From the NCBI RefSeq assembly GCF_017921975.2, contig NZ_JAGEMO020000004.1, forward strand, positions 186,001 through 250,000: a stretch of DNA of 64,000 nt, read 5' to 3'. Below, in pieces: positions 9,480 to 17,697 of the stretch (position 1 is the first letter of the stretch; each line of letters begins with the position of its first letter). This DNA comes from Hymenobacter terricola. GTDB lineage: Bacteria; Bacteroidota; Bacteroidia; Cytophagales; Hymenobacteraceae. Under the pieces are notes generated by a model. The model was not told the origin of the DNA, ran no database searches, and saw only the letters and a program-made list of their open reading frames with translations. A program made the translations under genes and the position numbers.

Positions 9480-10606
9480 TACATTCGAAAAATCTGGACG
9501 GGTTCGAGCTTGGTAATCCGGCGCATGGCAATGAGGCTGCTGACGAGGCTGATGAAGAGCGTGACCCCGACCAGCGCCCCCACCACCCAGGCCGGAAAGG
9601 TCATTTCCATCTCGCCGCCAGCGGTGGCCGCTTTCATAAGCAGCAGCAGGCCGCCGGCCACCACGAAGCCCCCGGTGGCGTAAAACAGCGCCTGAAGGAG
9701 AATGAGGCGGCGGATGAGGCCGTTGCCGCCCCCAATGGCCTTGATGGTGCCGTAGTCGCGGATGCGGTCGTTGACCGACGAGTATAGGGTGAGGGCCACG
9801 ATGGCAAAGCCGCCGACCACCGAAAACACCACCATCAGCAGGAAGCTGGCCACCACGTTGCTGGTCGTGAGCATGTAGCGGGCGGTTTCGGTGCCCAGCT
9901 GCCGCCCGGTAAGGGCCCGCACCGGCCCGATTTCGGCGTTGATGCGCCGCAGCACCTCGGCCCTGGGAGTTTGGGTGGTGTCCAGGCTGACGAGGTAGGC
10001 GCTGACGAAGTGCAGGCTGAGGCCGCTGAGCTGCCGCGCCCGCTCCAGGGTGGTGATGGCGTAGGAGGAGCCAAACCCGGCGAGGCCCACCGACAGCCCG
10101 CTGAGGTACACACGCTGGTCGTTGATGGTGAAATGGTCGCCCACCCGAATGCCGTTGAGCTTGGGCACGTCGGTCTGGTTGACGATGACGGCCCCTTCGT
10201 TAATCAGGTCGTTGAGGTTGGTGCCGGCCGCGTACTGCCGGGCCGCGCCGAGGTAGTCGGGGGCCTGGATGCCGATAAGCTGCATGGAGAGCTTGGCACC
10301 GGCCGGCGACTTGCCCGAGCCTGCCACCAGCACCAGTGGATGCACCGCCCGCACCCCCGGCAGGGAGGCCAGCTCGCGGCCCACGCGCACGTCCACGTTC
10401 AGGAGCTGCTGGGCCGACTGGGTTTTGGCGTTCACCACCCACACGTAGTCGGGGTACTGCCTGGCCAGCCCCTGCACGTTGCTCAGCATGCCGTTGAATG
10501 TGCTCAGCTCCAGCCCAATCATCACCACCGATACCACGATGCCGGCCAGGATGCCGAGCAGGTTGCTGCGGTCGTAGGTCACGAACCGAAAGGCGGAATG
10601 CCACAT
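9479..10606 (-). CDS. ABC transporter permease, DevC/FtsX-like
   Basis: 375 residues. One N-terminal transmembrane helix (NLLGILAGIVVSVVMIGLEL), a large periplasmic domain of about 200 residues, and three C-terminal helices (about 260-365) fit the FtsX/MacB-type permease fold used by DevC-like exporters. It sits between the adaptor and tolC genes and would pair with the ATPase at 11657-12346. MacB-like enzymes fuse ATPase and permease; here they are separate, as in DevABC. The substrate cannot be read from the sequence. Confidence 0.88.
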   Translation of the reverse strand: MWHSAFRFVTYDRSNLLGILAGIVVSVVMIGLELSTFNGMLSNVQGLARQYPDYVWVVNAKTQSAQQLLNVDVRVGRELASLPGVRAVHPLVLVAGSGKSPAGAKLSMQLIGIQAPDYLGAARQYAAGTNLNDLINEGAVIVNQTDVPKLNGIRVGDHFTINDQRVYLSGLSVGLAGFGSSYAITTLERARQLSGLSLHFVSAYLVSLDTTQTPRAEVLRRINAEIGPVRALTGRQLGTETARYMLTTSNVVASFLLMVVFSVVGGFAIVALTLYSSVNDRIRDYGTIKAIGGGNGLIRRLILLQALFYATGGFVVAGGLLLLMKAATAGGEMEMTFPAWVVGALVGVTLFISLVSSLIAMRRITKLEPVQIFRM

Positions 10607-10637
10607 GGCCAGAGGGTAAGTAGTTGTTTAGAAGTAA

Positions 10638-10720
10638 ACGGGTTGTTAGTTGCTCGTTGTTAGTTGTAATTCAAGTGCTTATAAAGCTGCTAACAACTGC
10701 CAACGAATGACTAACAACTT
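10638..10720. repeat. imperfect palindromic repeat (family F) between adaptor and permease genes
   Basis: GTTGTTAGTTG-rich left half (10641-10668) is matched by an inverted CTAACAACTGCCAACG... right half ending at the adaptor stop codon (10719-10721). The element separates two genes of the exporter operon. Confidence 0.6.
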
Positions 10721-11654
10721 AATTGAGGTGAATAAGGCAATCAACGCGGCTGTTGATGAGCACCTGGCCGGGGTCGTCGAGCCGAATCTTGACGGTGCGG
10801 ACCCGGCGGTCTTCCTGGGCCGTCTCGTCCTCGAACAGCGACTTCTTTTCCAGGTAGCCGGCCGCGAACACCACCCGGCCGGTGGCCACCACCCGGCCCG
10901 TGGCCTGCGACTTGATGTCGGCCCGCTGGCCCTCGTGGATGCGGTCGGCAAACAGCTCGTCTACCTCGGTGCGGGCAATGAGCGGGCCGCTGGGGGCCAG
11001 CTGGCCCACTTTGGTGCCGCTCGTCACGAAGGCACCCTCGTCCACGGACCACGAGAGCAGCCGGCCGGCCAGGGGCGCGGCCACGGTTTTCTGGCCCACC
11101 TGCACCTGGCGGTAGCGGGTATCGGCCCGCGTCTCGCCCACGCGGGCGGCGGCCTCGTGGGCTTCGGCCCGGCCGCGGGCGTAGTTCTGGCGGGCGGTGG
11201 CGGCGGCGGTTCCGCTGGTTTGCAGGGCTTGTTGGGTGAGGCCCTGCACGGCAAACAGCTGCTGGTTGCGGGCGTAGTCGGCCTGGGCCTGGTCGGCGGC
11301 AATGCGAAGCTGGGCCAGGTTGGCTTGCTGGGCGGCCAGGGCGGCTTGCTGGGTGGTGGTTTTGGCTTGCGCCAGGCGCAGCTGGGCCTGGTCGGCCTGG
11401 CTGTCGAGCAGCAGCAGCGGCTGGCCCTGGGTTACCACGGCGTTTTCGGCCACTTTTTTGGCCCGCACCCGGCCATCGGTCCCGGCGAAGATATCGAGCA
11501 GGCCGGCTTCGGGTTCGATGCGGGCCACGCCCAGCACCTGGGTCACGGGTTGGGGCGCGGCGGGGGCCTGGGGCTGGTCGGCCAGCCGGCCCTGGCAGGC
11601 GCTGAACAAGGCCGCGAGCAGCCCGGCGAAGCAAAGAGAATGGATGCGCGGCAT
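10719..11654 (-). CDS. HlyD/RND-type periplasmic adaptor (membrane fusion) lipoprotein
   Basis: 311 residues. A lipoprotein signal ends in LFSAC (lipid-modified Cys20). A biotinyl/lipoyl-like segment (GTDGRVRAKKVAENAVVTQGQPL), a long Gln/Ala-rich helical hairpin (about 70-180) and a second lipoyl half with a barrel (TVAAPLAGRLLSWSVDEGAFV) follow, the usual adaptor architecture. It would bridge the ABC permease in the inner membrane and TolC. Only two bases separate its start from the stop of the ATPase gene, so co-translation is expected. Its closest functional analogue is DevB. Confidence 0.9.
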   Translation of the reverse strand: MPRIHSLCFAGLLAALFSACQGRLADQPQAPAAPQPVTQVLGVARIEPEAGLLDIFAGTDGRVRAKKVAENAVVTQGQPLLLLDSQADQAQLRLAQAKTTTQQAALAAQQANLAQLRIAADQAQADYARNQQLFAVQGLTQQALQTSGTAAATARQNYARGRAEAHEAAARVGETRADTRYRQVQVGQKTVAAPLAGRLLSWSVDEGAFVTSGTKVGQLAPSGPLIARTEVDELFADRIHEGQRADIKSQATGRVVATGRVVFAAGYLEKKSLFEDETAQEDRRVRTVKIRLDDPGQVLINSRVDCLIHLN

Positions 11655-11656
11655 GA

Positions 11657-12346
11657 CTAGTGGGTAAGCTGTTGGAGGTTGATGGGCGTTACCTGGCCGT
11701 TGCGCACTTCCACGGCGCGGTCGGCGTACTCGGTCAGGCGGGGGTCGTGCGTGACCACGGCCACGGCTTTGCCGCCGCGGGCCAGGCCGCGCAGCTCCTC
11801 CATCACCGTGCCCACGCTGTCTTTGTCGAGCGAGGCCGTGGGCTCGTCGCAGAGCACCAGCCGGGGGTTAGTGACCAGCGCGCGGGCAATGGCGATGCGC
11901 TGCTGCTGGCCGCCCGAAAGCTGCTTGGGGAACTTGCGGCGGTGCTCGGTCATGTTCACCTTGGCCAGGGCCTCGGCGGTGCGGCGGTTCACTTCGGGCC
12001 GGGGCAGGCCGAGCATTTCCAGCGGGAAGGCCACGTTTTCCTGGGCATTGAGCGGGGCCAGCAGGTTGAACTGCTGGAACACGAAGCCGATGGTGTGCAG
12101 CCGCAGCGTTGCCATCTGGGTGGCCGACAGCGTGCTCACGTCGGCGCCCTCAATCAGGAGGCGGCCTTCCGTGGGCTCAATCAGGCAGCCGATGAGCGAG
12201 AGCAGCGTGGTTTTGCCCGAGCCCGACGGCCCGATGATGAGCAGCAGCTCGGCCTCGTTCACGTCCAAGGTTGTGCGGTCGAGCGCCGTCACCAGGCCGG
12301 CGGGCGTGGTATAAATCTTGTTGGCCTGGCGAAGCTGCGCGAGCAT
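11657..12346 (-). CDS. ABC transporter ATP-binding protein, DevA/MacB-LolD type
   Basis: 229 residues with all nucleotide-binding motifs: Walker A GPSGSGKT (39-46), Q-loop FQQFNLL, signature LSGGQQQRIAIARAL, Walker B LVLCDEPTASLD, and switch His in VVTHDPRL. It drives the exporter with the adaptor, permease and TolC encoded just downstream. First gene of the minus-strand unit; its promoter must lie right of 12346, in DNA disrupted by an insertion-sequence remnant. Confidence 0.93.
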   Translation of the reverse strand: MLAQLRQANKIYTTPAGLVTALDRTTLDVNEAELLLIIGPSGSGKTTLLSLIGCLIEPTEGRLLIEGADVSTLSATQMATLRLHTIGFVFQQFNLLAPLNAQENVAFPLEMLGLPRPEVNRRTAEALAKVNMTEHRRKFPKQLSGGQQQRIAIARALVTNPRLVLCDEPTASLDKDSVGTVMEELRGLARGGKAVAVVTHDPRLTEYADRAVEVRNGQVTPINLQQLTH

Positions 12347-12397
12347 GGAGCGCTGGAATATAAAGAGTGGAAAATTAGGGCGGCAAGCGGCCCGGCG

Positions 12398-12535
12398 CTA
12401 CGGGATTTTCAGCCGGCGCACCCGGCGCGAGTGGGCGTTGAAGCAGCCCAGCGCCCCGCCCGTGAAGTTGGAGATGGGGTTGGCGGGCGTGGAGCTGAAC
12501 ACGGGCCAGCGGTGAACGGGACGAAGGTATCGGCC
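12398..12535 (-). pseudogene. possible 3' fragment of a DUF4249-like protein gene
   Basis: A frame ending in a stop at 12398-12400 encodes a stretch containing TPANPISNFTGGALGCFNAHS and a basic tail, which has the feel of the C-terminal strands of DUF4249-type envelope lipoproteins of Bacteroidota. No in-frame start or upstream domain exists; toward the right it meets the transposase remnant. It is probably the end of a gene that once preceded the exporter genes and was cut by the insertion. Identification is weak. Confidence 0.25.
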
Positions 12536-12734
12536 CGTTTTGCCCGTGCTGCGCCTTTTTATAGCAACTCCCGAATATTTTCGACCAACCGGCCCGTTTC
12601 TTCTGCTTGCTTACCACCTGGTAGTCGCCCATCGGCAACCTTGCCAACCCCTGGAGCAAAAACTTTCCATCCGGCAGCCGGTGGGGTGTTTTGCAATCGT
12701 GTTCGGGTGCTGATGTCGGATTAGGTTTTTTGCC
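12536..12734. other. non-coding stretch between the gene fragment and the transposase remnant
   Basis: About 200 bases, AT-richer than the flanks in places, with no supported gene. It may contain the promoter of the exporter operon and the lost end of the insertion sequence, but no inverted terminal repeat could be identified by eye. Confidence 0.4.
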
Positions 12735-13260
12735 GCGTCTGCACTGGCCTTTCAAGTTAGCCTGGCTACCGCTTGCTCCACCCCGCCCGCTGGCCACGCC
12801 CACTGGACGCTGCGCCTGCTGGCCGAGCGCCTGGTCGAGTTCCAGGTGCTGCCCCAGACCAGTGCGGCGATAGTGGGACGGGTGCTAAAAAACATGAATT
12901 GCAGCCCTATAAACGGCAGATGTGGGTGATTCCTCCGGCGCAGAATGCGGCCTTCGTCCGCGCCACGGAGCAGGTGCTGGACGTGTACCAACAGCCCCAT
13001 GACCCGGCCCGCCAGGGCGTGTGTCTGGACGAGTCCCCTAGGCAGTTGCTGCGCCAAAGGCGCCCCCCGCTGCGGCGGCCCAACGGCAGCACGCGCTACG
13101 ACGGTGAGGACCACCGCCAGGGCGTGGCTCAGGTATACATGCGAGCCGCTGGCGGGCCGCAGCCGGGTCCAGATACGTGCCCGTGTAGCTGATGACCTGG
13201 CTGCTCATCAGAAACTGCCCGTAAAGCTGTGCCGTCACTCTTCTGGCTTTTTCTTTCAAG
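12735..13260 (+). pseudogene. IS630-family transposase remnant with frameshifts
   Basis: Three reading frames in series give recognisable IS630 transposase sequence: ACSTPPAGHAHWTLRLLAE (from about 12768), then after a shift near 12885 KKHELQPYKRQMWVIPPAQ and a VCLDES segment with the first catalytic Asp, then after a second shift between about 13084 and 13150 a CEPLAGRSRVQIRARVADD segment. The N-terminal helix-turn-helix and the C-terminal DDE residues are missing. This is a decayed insertion sequence that cannot be functional. Terminal repeats and the TA target duplication were not found. Confidence 0.8.
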
Positions 13261-13454
13261 TTAACCCTTTTGTGTAAGTCCTGATAAAGCAAGACGTATG
13301 CGGACCCGAAAGTCACTTCCGATGCTTCAGAGGCTGCTGGCGGGAACCACTGCCAACGGTTTTACTTTGCACCCATGAAGTCGCTCTAAATTCCCAGCTA
13401 CGCAGCCAAACAGAGATAAAATTGGGCCCGAGTCCATACTTCAACTCGTCGGAC

Positions 13455-13490
13455 GTAAAAAGGCCGGTTCCCGACGACAGGAACCGGCCC
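13455..13490 (-). terminator. intrinsic terminator after the SDR gene
   Basis: Perfect 10-bp stem GGCCGGTTCC / GGAACCGGCC (13462-13489) with an 8-nt loop. On the minus strand it is followed by a run of T (complement of 13457-13461). It lies about 20 bases beyond the stop of the SDR gene and would end the azoR-SDR transcript. Confidence 0.88.
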
Positions 13491-13508
13491 TTACCAACCC
13501 ATTTACCC

Positions 13509-14345
13509 TTAAAATACCGCCCCCGCTGCCACCTCGCGCCCGGCGTTCAGGTCCGCTTGCACGCTGTCCAGCTTGGCTTGAATCGTGCCCAGGGCTACCT
13601 TACCCAGCGGCAGGCGCAGCGGCGGATTGTCGCTGTTCACTACATCGAGAATGGCTTGCGCGGCTTTGGCCGGGTCGCCTTCCTGCTGGCCGTTCACCGT
13701 CCCCATGCGCTGGCGGAAGGCGCCGGCCGTGCCATCGTAGGCGGCCAGTTGCGCGGCGGCCAGGCGGAAGCTTCCCCCCGCGAAGCCCGTACGGAACGGC
13801 CCCGGCTGCACGACGGTGAGCCGGATGCCCAACGGCCCCACTTCCTGCGCCAGCGCCTCCGAAAAGCCTTCGAGGGCGAACTTACTGGCGTTGTACAGTC
13901 CGAAACCGGCAAAGGCTTTAAAGCCGCCGTGCGAAGAAATCTGCACGATGTGGCCCCGGCCCTGCGCCCGCATGAGCGGCAATGCCAATTGCGTGAGCCG
14001 CAGCGGGCCGAACACGTTGGCCTCGAAAAGGGCGCGGGCTTCGGCTTCGGAGGTTTCCTCCACGGCCCCGGCCAGGCCGTAGCCGGCGTTGTTCACCAGC
14101 ACGTCGAGCCGGCCGATGTCGTGGGGGAGGCGGGCGAAGACTTTCTCGGCCCCGGCCGCGTCGGTCACGTCGAGCACTACGCCCAACGCGTCGGGCTGGT
14201 GGCGGTTGGTGAACCGGTCGGCCTGCGCCGCGTCGCGGAAGGTGCCGATGACGAAGTCGCCGTGGGCGATGACGGCTCCGGCCAGGGCGCGGCCCAGGCC
14301 GGACGACACGCCGGTGATGAGCCAGGTTTTTTGCGAAGAAGGCAT
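13509..14345 (-). CDS. short-chain dehydrogenase/reductase
   Basis: 278 residues, classical SDR. The cofactor motif TGVSSGLG is at 12-19, NNAG follows DVLV, the catalytic Ser sits in QISSHGG, and YxxxK is YNASK. An Arg in FRDAAQADR after the second strand suggests NADPH preference. The C-terminal extension (PAKAAQAILDVVNSDNPPLRLPLG) is typical of the SDR group annotated as oxidoreductase/retinol-dehydrogenase-like. It follows the azoreductase gene by 27 bases on the same strand, so the pair probably acts in reduction of reactive carbonyls or quinones. Substrate unknown. Confidence 0.9.
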   Translation of the reverse strand: MPSSQKTWLITGVSSGLGRALAGAVIAHGDFVIGTFRDAAQADRFTNRHQPDALGVVLDVTDAAGAEKVFARLPHDIGRLDVLVNNAGYGLAGAVEETSEAEARALFEANVFGPLRLTQLALPLMRAQGRGHIVQISSHGGFKAFAGFGLYNASKFALEGFSEALAQEVGPLGIRLTVVQPGPFRTGFAGGSFRLAAAQLAAYDGTAGAFRQRMGTVNGQQEGDPAKAAQAILDVVNSDNPPLRLPLGKVALGTIQAKLDSVQADLNAGREVAAGAVF

Positions 14346-14372
14346 AAGGGAAGCGTTTTGGTTCTGAGAAAA

Positions 14373-14990
14373 CTAGGCGGCCGTCACTTCGGCAATGCGC
14401 TGGTGGGCGGCGGCCGTCGTGCGCTCCAGCGCGGCCGGGTCCACGCTCGTGCCTTCCACCGTCAAAAACTCCACCGACGTAATGCCCAGAAAGCCGAGCA
14501 GCTCTTCGAGGTAGGGCGCGACAAAATTGAAGCCCGTAAACGGCGAATCGTGGTAGACCAGGCCGGCGGCCACGGCCACGTAGGTGGGCCGGTCGGGCAC
14601 GAGCCCGTGCAGGCCGGTTTCGTCGGCCGAGAACGTGCGGCCGATGCGGGCCACCTGGTCGATATAGGCCTTGAAAGCGGCGGGGATGGCAAAGTTGTAA
14701 ACCGGCGTGCTGAGGAGCAGCACATCGGCCGCCAGCAGCTCGGCAATCAGCTCGTCCGACAGGGCCGTGGCCTGCGTGTGCTGCGGCGTGTGCTGGTCGG
14801 GGGCCGTGTAGAAGCCTTCGATAGTGAGGGCGTCGATTTGGGCGATGGGCGTCTGGGCCAGGTCGCGGACCATGACGCGGCCATCGGGGTGAGCTTGCTG
14901 CCAACTGGCTTGAAAATCGTCGGCCAGGCCACGGGAATGGGAGCCGGCCAGCCGGGCGCTGGCATCGATGCGAAGCAGGGTTTGGGACAT
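14373..14990 (-). CDS. azoR: FMN-dependent NADH:quinone/azo oxidoreductase
   Basis: 205 residues with the flavodoxin-like fold of AzoR: N-terminal LLRIDASARLAGSHSRGLAD (phosphate-binding loop for FMN), PVYNFAIPAAFKAYID (FMN contact, typical of the family) and an AAGLVYHDSPF segment. It reduces quinones and azo compounds by two-electron transfer. The start at 14990 (MSQTLLRID) was chosen since upstream codons are not family-like. The divergent gene at 15175 is a Crp/Fnr-type regulator, a plausible controller of this azoR-SDR pair. Confidence 0.92.
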   Translation of the reverse strand: MSQTLLRIDASARLAGSHSRGLADDFQASWQQAHPDGRVMVRDLAQTPIAQIDALTIEGFYTAPDQHTPQHTQATALSDELIAELLAADVLLLSTPVYNFAIPAAFKAYIDQVARIGRTFSADETGLHGLVPDRPTYVAVAAGLVYHDSPFTGFNFVAPYLEELLGFLGITSVEFLTVEGTSVDPAALERTTAAAHQRIAEVTAA

Positions 14991-15174
14991 GATTTGTTGC
15001 GTTAGGTGGTACGCCACAAAGGTCCCCCGGCCCCTGGCCCCCCGGTTAGGAGGCGTCCGACCTTCTCCGGTACGTTTCGGACATGACCCTGGCCGATGCG
15101 CCCGGCTTACTGCCCGCGTTCTTTGCCAGGGCCGATGCGTCACGCTTCGGCCGTGCTCCTTTTCCCGCCGTGTT

Positions 15175-15738
15175 ATGTCTGATGAATTCTTTTTTACGGC
15201 CCTGCCCTTGGTGCCCACCCCGGCGCACACCCGCTTGCTGCGGCAGGTATTCACCACCGAAACCCTGGCCAAAGGCGAGCCCGTGCTGCGGGCCGGCCAG
15301 GTCTGCGACCGCCTGTATTTCGTGGAGCGCGGGCTGTTGCGGCACTATTTGTTGCACGAAGGCAAGGAAATCAACACGCACTTTGCCCTGCCCGGCACCT
15401 TCGCTACCGACTACGCCAGCCTGACCAGCGCCCTGCCCGCGCCGCTCACGCTCGAAGCCCTGGTGCCCACAACCCTGTGGACGGTGCGCCGGGCCGACAT
15501 GCTGGCCCTCTACGCCCAGGTGCCGGAGCTGGAAGCCGTGGGCCGCCGCCTGCTGCTGCTGCTGCTGGCCCAGCAGCAGCAGCGCCTGGAAATCCTGCTG
15601 CGCGATTCGGCCGCCGCGCGCTGCCGCTACGTGCAGCAGCACCAGCCCGAGCGGCGGCAGGCCGTCCCGTTGCGCCAGCTGGCTTCCTACCTGGGCCTGA
15701 GCCGGGAAACGCTCAGCCGGGTGCGCGGAGCCCGATGA
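15175..15738 (+). CDS. Crp/Fnr-family transcriptional regulator
   Basis: 187 residues. A cyclic-nucleotide-binding beta-roll (LRQVFTTETLAKGEPVLRAG..CDRLYFVERGLLR) is followed by the dimer helix and a short winged-helix end (LRQLASYLGLSRETLSRVR). No Fe-S cysteines of Fnr type are seen, and the glutamate/arginine pair of true cAMP sites is not evident, so the ligand is unknown; many Bacteroidota members of this form are ligand-orphan regulators. It is divergent from azoR across 184 bases. The ATG at 15175 was chosen because the homologous sequence begins there. Confidence 0.88.
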   Translation: MSDEFFFTALPLVPTPAHTRLLRQVFTTETLAKGEPVLRAGQVCDRLYFVERGLLRHYLLHEGKEINTHFALPGTFATDYASLTSALPAPLTLEALVPTTLWTVRRADMLALYAQVPELEAVGRRLLLLLLAQQQQRLEILLRDSAAARCRYVQQHQPERRQAVPLRQLASYLGLSRETLSRVRGAR

Positions 15739-15768
15739 GCGCCCGCCATTATGTGCGAACTGTCACCG

Positions 15769-15797
15769 TTTTGGGGCGGGCCGCCCCCGCAACTTTG
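15769..15797 (+). promoter_or_regulatory. weak promoter candidate before the SnoaL-like gene
   Basis: TTTTG (15769-15773) and CAACTTTG (15790-15797, one mismatch to TAnnTTTG) separated by 16 bases, 24 nt before the ATG at 15821. Confidence 0.3.
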
Positions 15798-15820
15798 CAG
15801 CTCACCAATTCCGGCACCCC

Positions 15821-16247
15821 ATGCTTTCGCCCGCCCACCTCGTCCAGGAATACATCGAGCTTATTTTGGAACCAGCAGCAGTTCGACCAGCTGCCGCGCC
15901 TGTTGCACCCCGCTTTTCAGGACCATTCGCTGCCGGCCGCCTTGCCCCCTACCGCGGCCGGGGTGCAGGCCTGGGTGCAAGGCACGAGCGCCGCTTTCAC
16001 CCACCGCACCGTCATCGAGGCGCAGGTGACCGAGGGGGAGCAGTCGATGCTCAAAATCCGAATGCCCCTGACCCACACTGGCGACTGGCGCGGCATCCCG
16101 GCCACGGGCCGCACGGTCGAGGCGGTGGGCTACCGCTATTTCCGTTTGGAAAACGGCCAGATTCGGGAGCATTGGCCCCTGCTCGCCGGCAACGCCATCG
16201 AAAATCAACTGCGGGAGGCCGGGCACGGCTGCAAGATTCAGGCATAA
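15821..16247 (+). pseudogene. SnoaL-like / NTF2-fold ester cyclase gene with a single frameshift
   Basis: The first frame gives MLSPAHLVQEYIELI; the rest of the family-like sequence, starting WNQQQFDQLPRLLHPAF and containing AWVQGTSAAF and GYRYFRLENGQIREHW, lies in the next frame. Removing one T from the TTTT run at 15864-15867 joins them into a protein of about 140 residues with the usual SnoaL/NTF2 length and pattern. It is either a recent inactivating indel or a sequencing error. Family members are small alpha+beta barrels with cyclase or isomerase roles; none can be assigned. It starts 82 bases after the Crp/Fnr gene. Confidence 0.7.
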
Positions 16248-16255
16248 GCCCGCGC

Positions 16256-17146
16256 CTACCCCGGCCGGTAGCGGGCCGCCATCGCCCGCTGGTAAGCCGC
16301 CGGGCTGAGGCCGGTTTCGGCCCGGAAGACGCGGGCGAAATACGACGGGTCCCCAAAGCGCAGCTGCGCGGCCACTTCGGCCACGGGCAGCTCCGTAAAG
16401 GCCAGCAGCCGCTTGGCCTCCAGCAAGGGGCGGGCCCGGATGACCTCGCCAGTCGTGCGGCCGCCGCTGACCTGTTTGCTGACCACGTTGAGGTGATGCG
16501 GCGTCACCGCCAGGCGGGCGGCGTAGTCGGCCGCCGTCAGGTGGTCCAGGTAGTGCGCGTCGAGCAGGGCCTTGAACTGCTTGTAGAGCACCACGTAGCG
16601 CCGGGCGGGCGCGGCGGCCCCGGCCCGGTGGTCCACGCACCGCTGAATCTGGGCCAGCAGTACCTGCAGCAAGCTTTGGCAGATGACGGCCGAACGGTCC
16701 GGGCGGCGGGCCTCGGCTTCCAGGGCGGCTATCGTCTGGCGCACCTCCCCAAAGGCTTCCTTGTCCAGCGGCAGCAGCGGGTTGGCGTAAATATTATCGA
16801 GAAAACTTAACTCAAACAGCCGGTCGCGGTCGGTGCCGCCCAGCAGAAAAAAGTCTTCCGTGAACATCACGCTGCCGCCGCCCAGGTGCTCGTATTCCTC
16901 GAACAAATGCAGCTGGCCCGGCGAAATGAAGAACAAGGTGCCGCACCGGACCTCGTACGCCACCCCGTCAATGGCCTGGCGGCTCAGGCCGGCATCGGTC
17001 CACAGCACTTCGTAGAAGGTGTGGCGGTGCGGGTCCTCCACGTCGGGCTCCACCATCTGCTCAAAACGCGTCACCTCGAACGCCGTGGGGTTATCCGGCT
17101 CGTTGAGAAAGTGGCCGATGCGGTACGTGGGGAACAGGTCGGGCAT
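16256..17146 (-). CDS. AraC-family transcriptional regulator
   Basis: 296 residues. N-terminal cupin-like sensing domain (DPHRHTFYEVLWTDAG..., FFISPGQLHLF), and C-terminal double helix-turn-helix (about 195-290), ending in the signature FGDPSYFARVFRAETGLSPAAYQ. Start at 17146 (MPDLFPTYRIGHF) because it matches the usual N-terminus. It is convergent with the SnoaL-like gene and follows a VOC gene from which it is separated by a hairpin. Confidence 0.92.
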   Translation of the reverse strand: MPDLFPTYRIGHFLNEPDNPTAFEVTRFEQMVEPDVEDPHRHTFYEVLWTDAGLSRQAIDGVAYEVRCGTLFFISPGQLHLFEEYEHLGGGSVMFTEDFFLLGGTDRDRLFELSFLDNIYANPLLPLDKEAFGEVRQTIAALEAEARRPDRSAVICQSLLQVLLAQIQRCVDHRAGAAAPARRYVVLYKQFKALLDAHYLDHLTAADYAARLAVTPHHLNVVSKQVSGGRTTGEVIRARPLLEAKRLLAFTELPVAEVAAQLRFGDPSYFARVFRAETGLSPAAYQRAMAARYRPG

Positions 17147-17170
17147 GGGGGGAATTAGCTCATTAAAATA

Positions 17171-17202
17171 CCCTTCTGCAAAATCAGGGCTTTGCAGAAG
17201 GG
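17171..17202 (-). terminator. hairpin after the VOC gene, probable terminator
   Basis: Perfect 12-bp arms CCCTTCTGCAAA / TTTGCAGAAGGG with an 8-nt loop. On the minus strand it is followed by TATTTTAATG, a short T-rich run. It lies between the VOC stop and the AraC start; an operator role is the alternative. Confidence 0.6.
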
Positions 17203-17228
17203 GGCGCCAGGCAGGAAATGCGAGGCGG

Positions 17229-17630
17229 TTACAATCGGAAATGGGGGTTTTCAATCAAGCCCAGCACGTTGCCCAGCGGGTCCTGTACCGTGGCCGTTTT
17301 GATGCCGTCGCCCACCTCGGTAATGGGCGTGTCGGCACTTGCCCCCAGCGCCAGCGCGCGGGTGTGGGCGGCTGCAATGTCGGCTACTCCCCAATAGGTA
17401 ACGGTGCTGCCCGCCGCCAGCGGGGCGTGGGGGTCGAGGCCCAGCTCGTAGCCGGCCACGTTAAAGCCCACGTAAAACGGCTGCTCGAAATAGGGCCCAA
17501 ACCCTAACCACTCGCGGTACCAGGCGGTGGCCGCTGCCAGGTCGGGGGCGGCGTAAATGACGGTGCGCAAGCCCAGGACGACGGGTGCTTCTGCAAGGTT
17601 TGGGGCGGGGATGGGGTTGGAGTGGTTCAT
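17229..17630 (-). CDS. VOC-superfamily (glyoxalase/bleomycin-resistance-like) protein
   Basis: 133 residues with the two beta-alpha-beta-beta-beta modules of the VOC fold: LRTVIYAAPDLAAATAWYREWLG at the start and DGIKTATVQDPLGNVLGLIENPHF at the end, the final Glu being a usual metal ligand. The first-module His is replaced (TVIYAA), so the metal site may be incomplete. Start at 17630 gives the family-length protein; earlier starts add unrelated residues. Substrate unknown. Confidence 0.85.
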   Translation of the reverse strand: MNHSNPIPAPNLAEAPVVLGLRTVIYAAPDLAAATAWYREWLGFGPYFEQPFYVGFNVAGYELGLDPHAPLAAGSTVTYWGVADIAAAHTRALALGASADTPITEVGDGIKTATVQDPLGNVLGLIENPHFRL

Positions 17631-17697
17631 GGGGAAAGTTAAAAGAAGTAAACAACTGGCTCGGCAATGGCTGATAAACCGATACTTATGATTATAA

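Noticed and set aside
12375-12803. 143-codon minus-strand frame in the insertion scar
   Set aside because: It crosses both the gene fragment and the transposase remnant in the wrong frames and shows no protein-like pattern.
15735-16247. Start of the SnoaL-like gene at 15735, overlapping the Crp/Fnr stop, to avoid a frameshift
   Set aside because: The resulting N-terminus is unlike the family, whereas the ATG at 15821 plus removal of one T gives the expected sequence.
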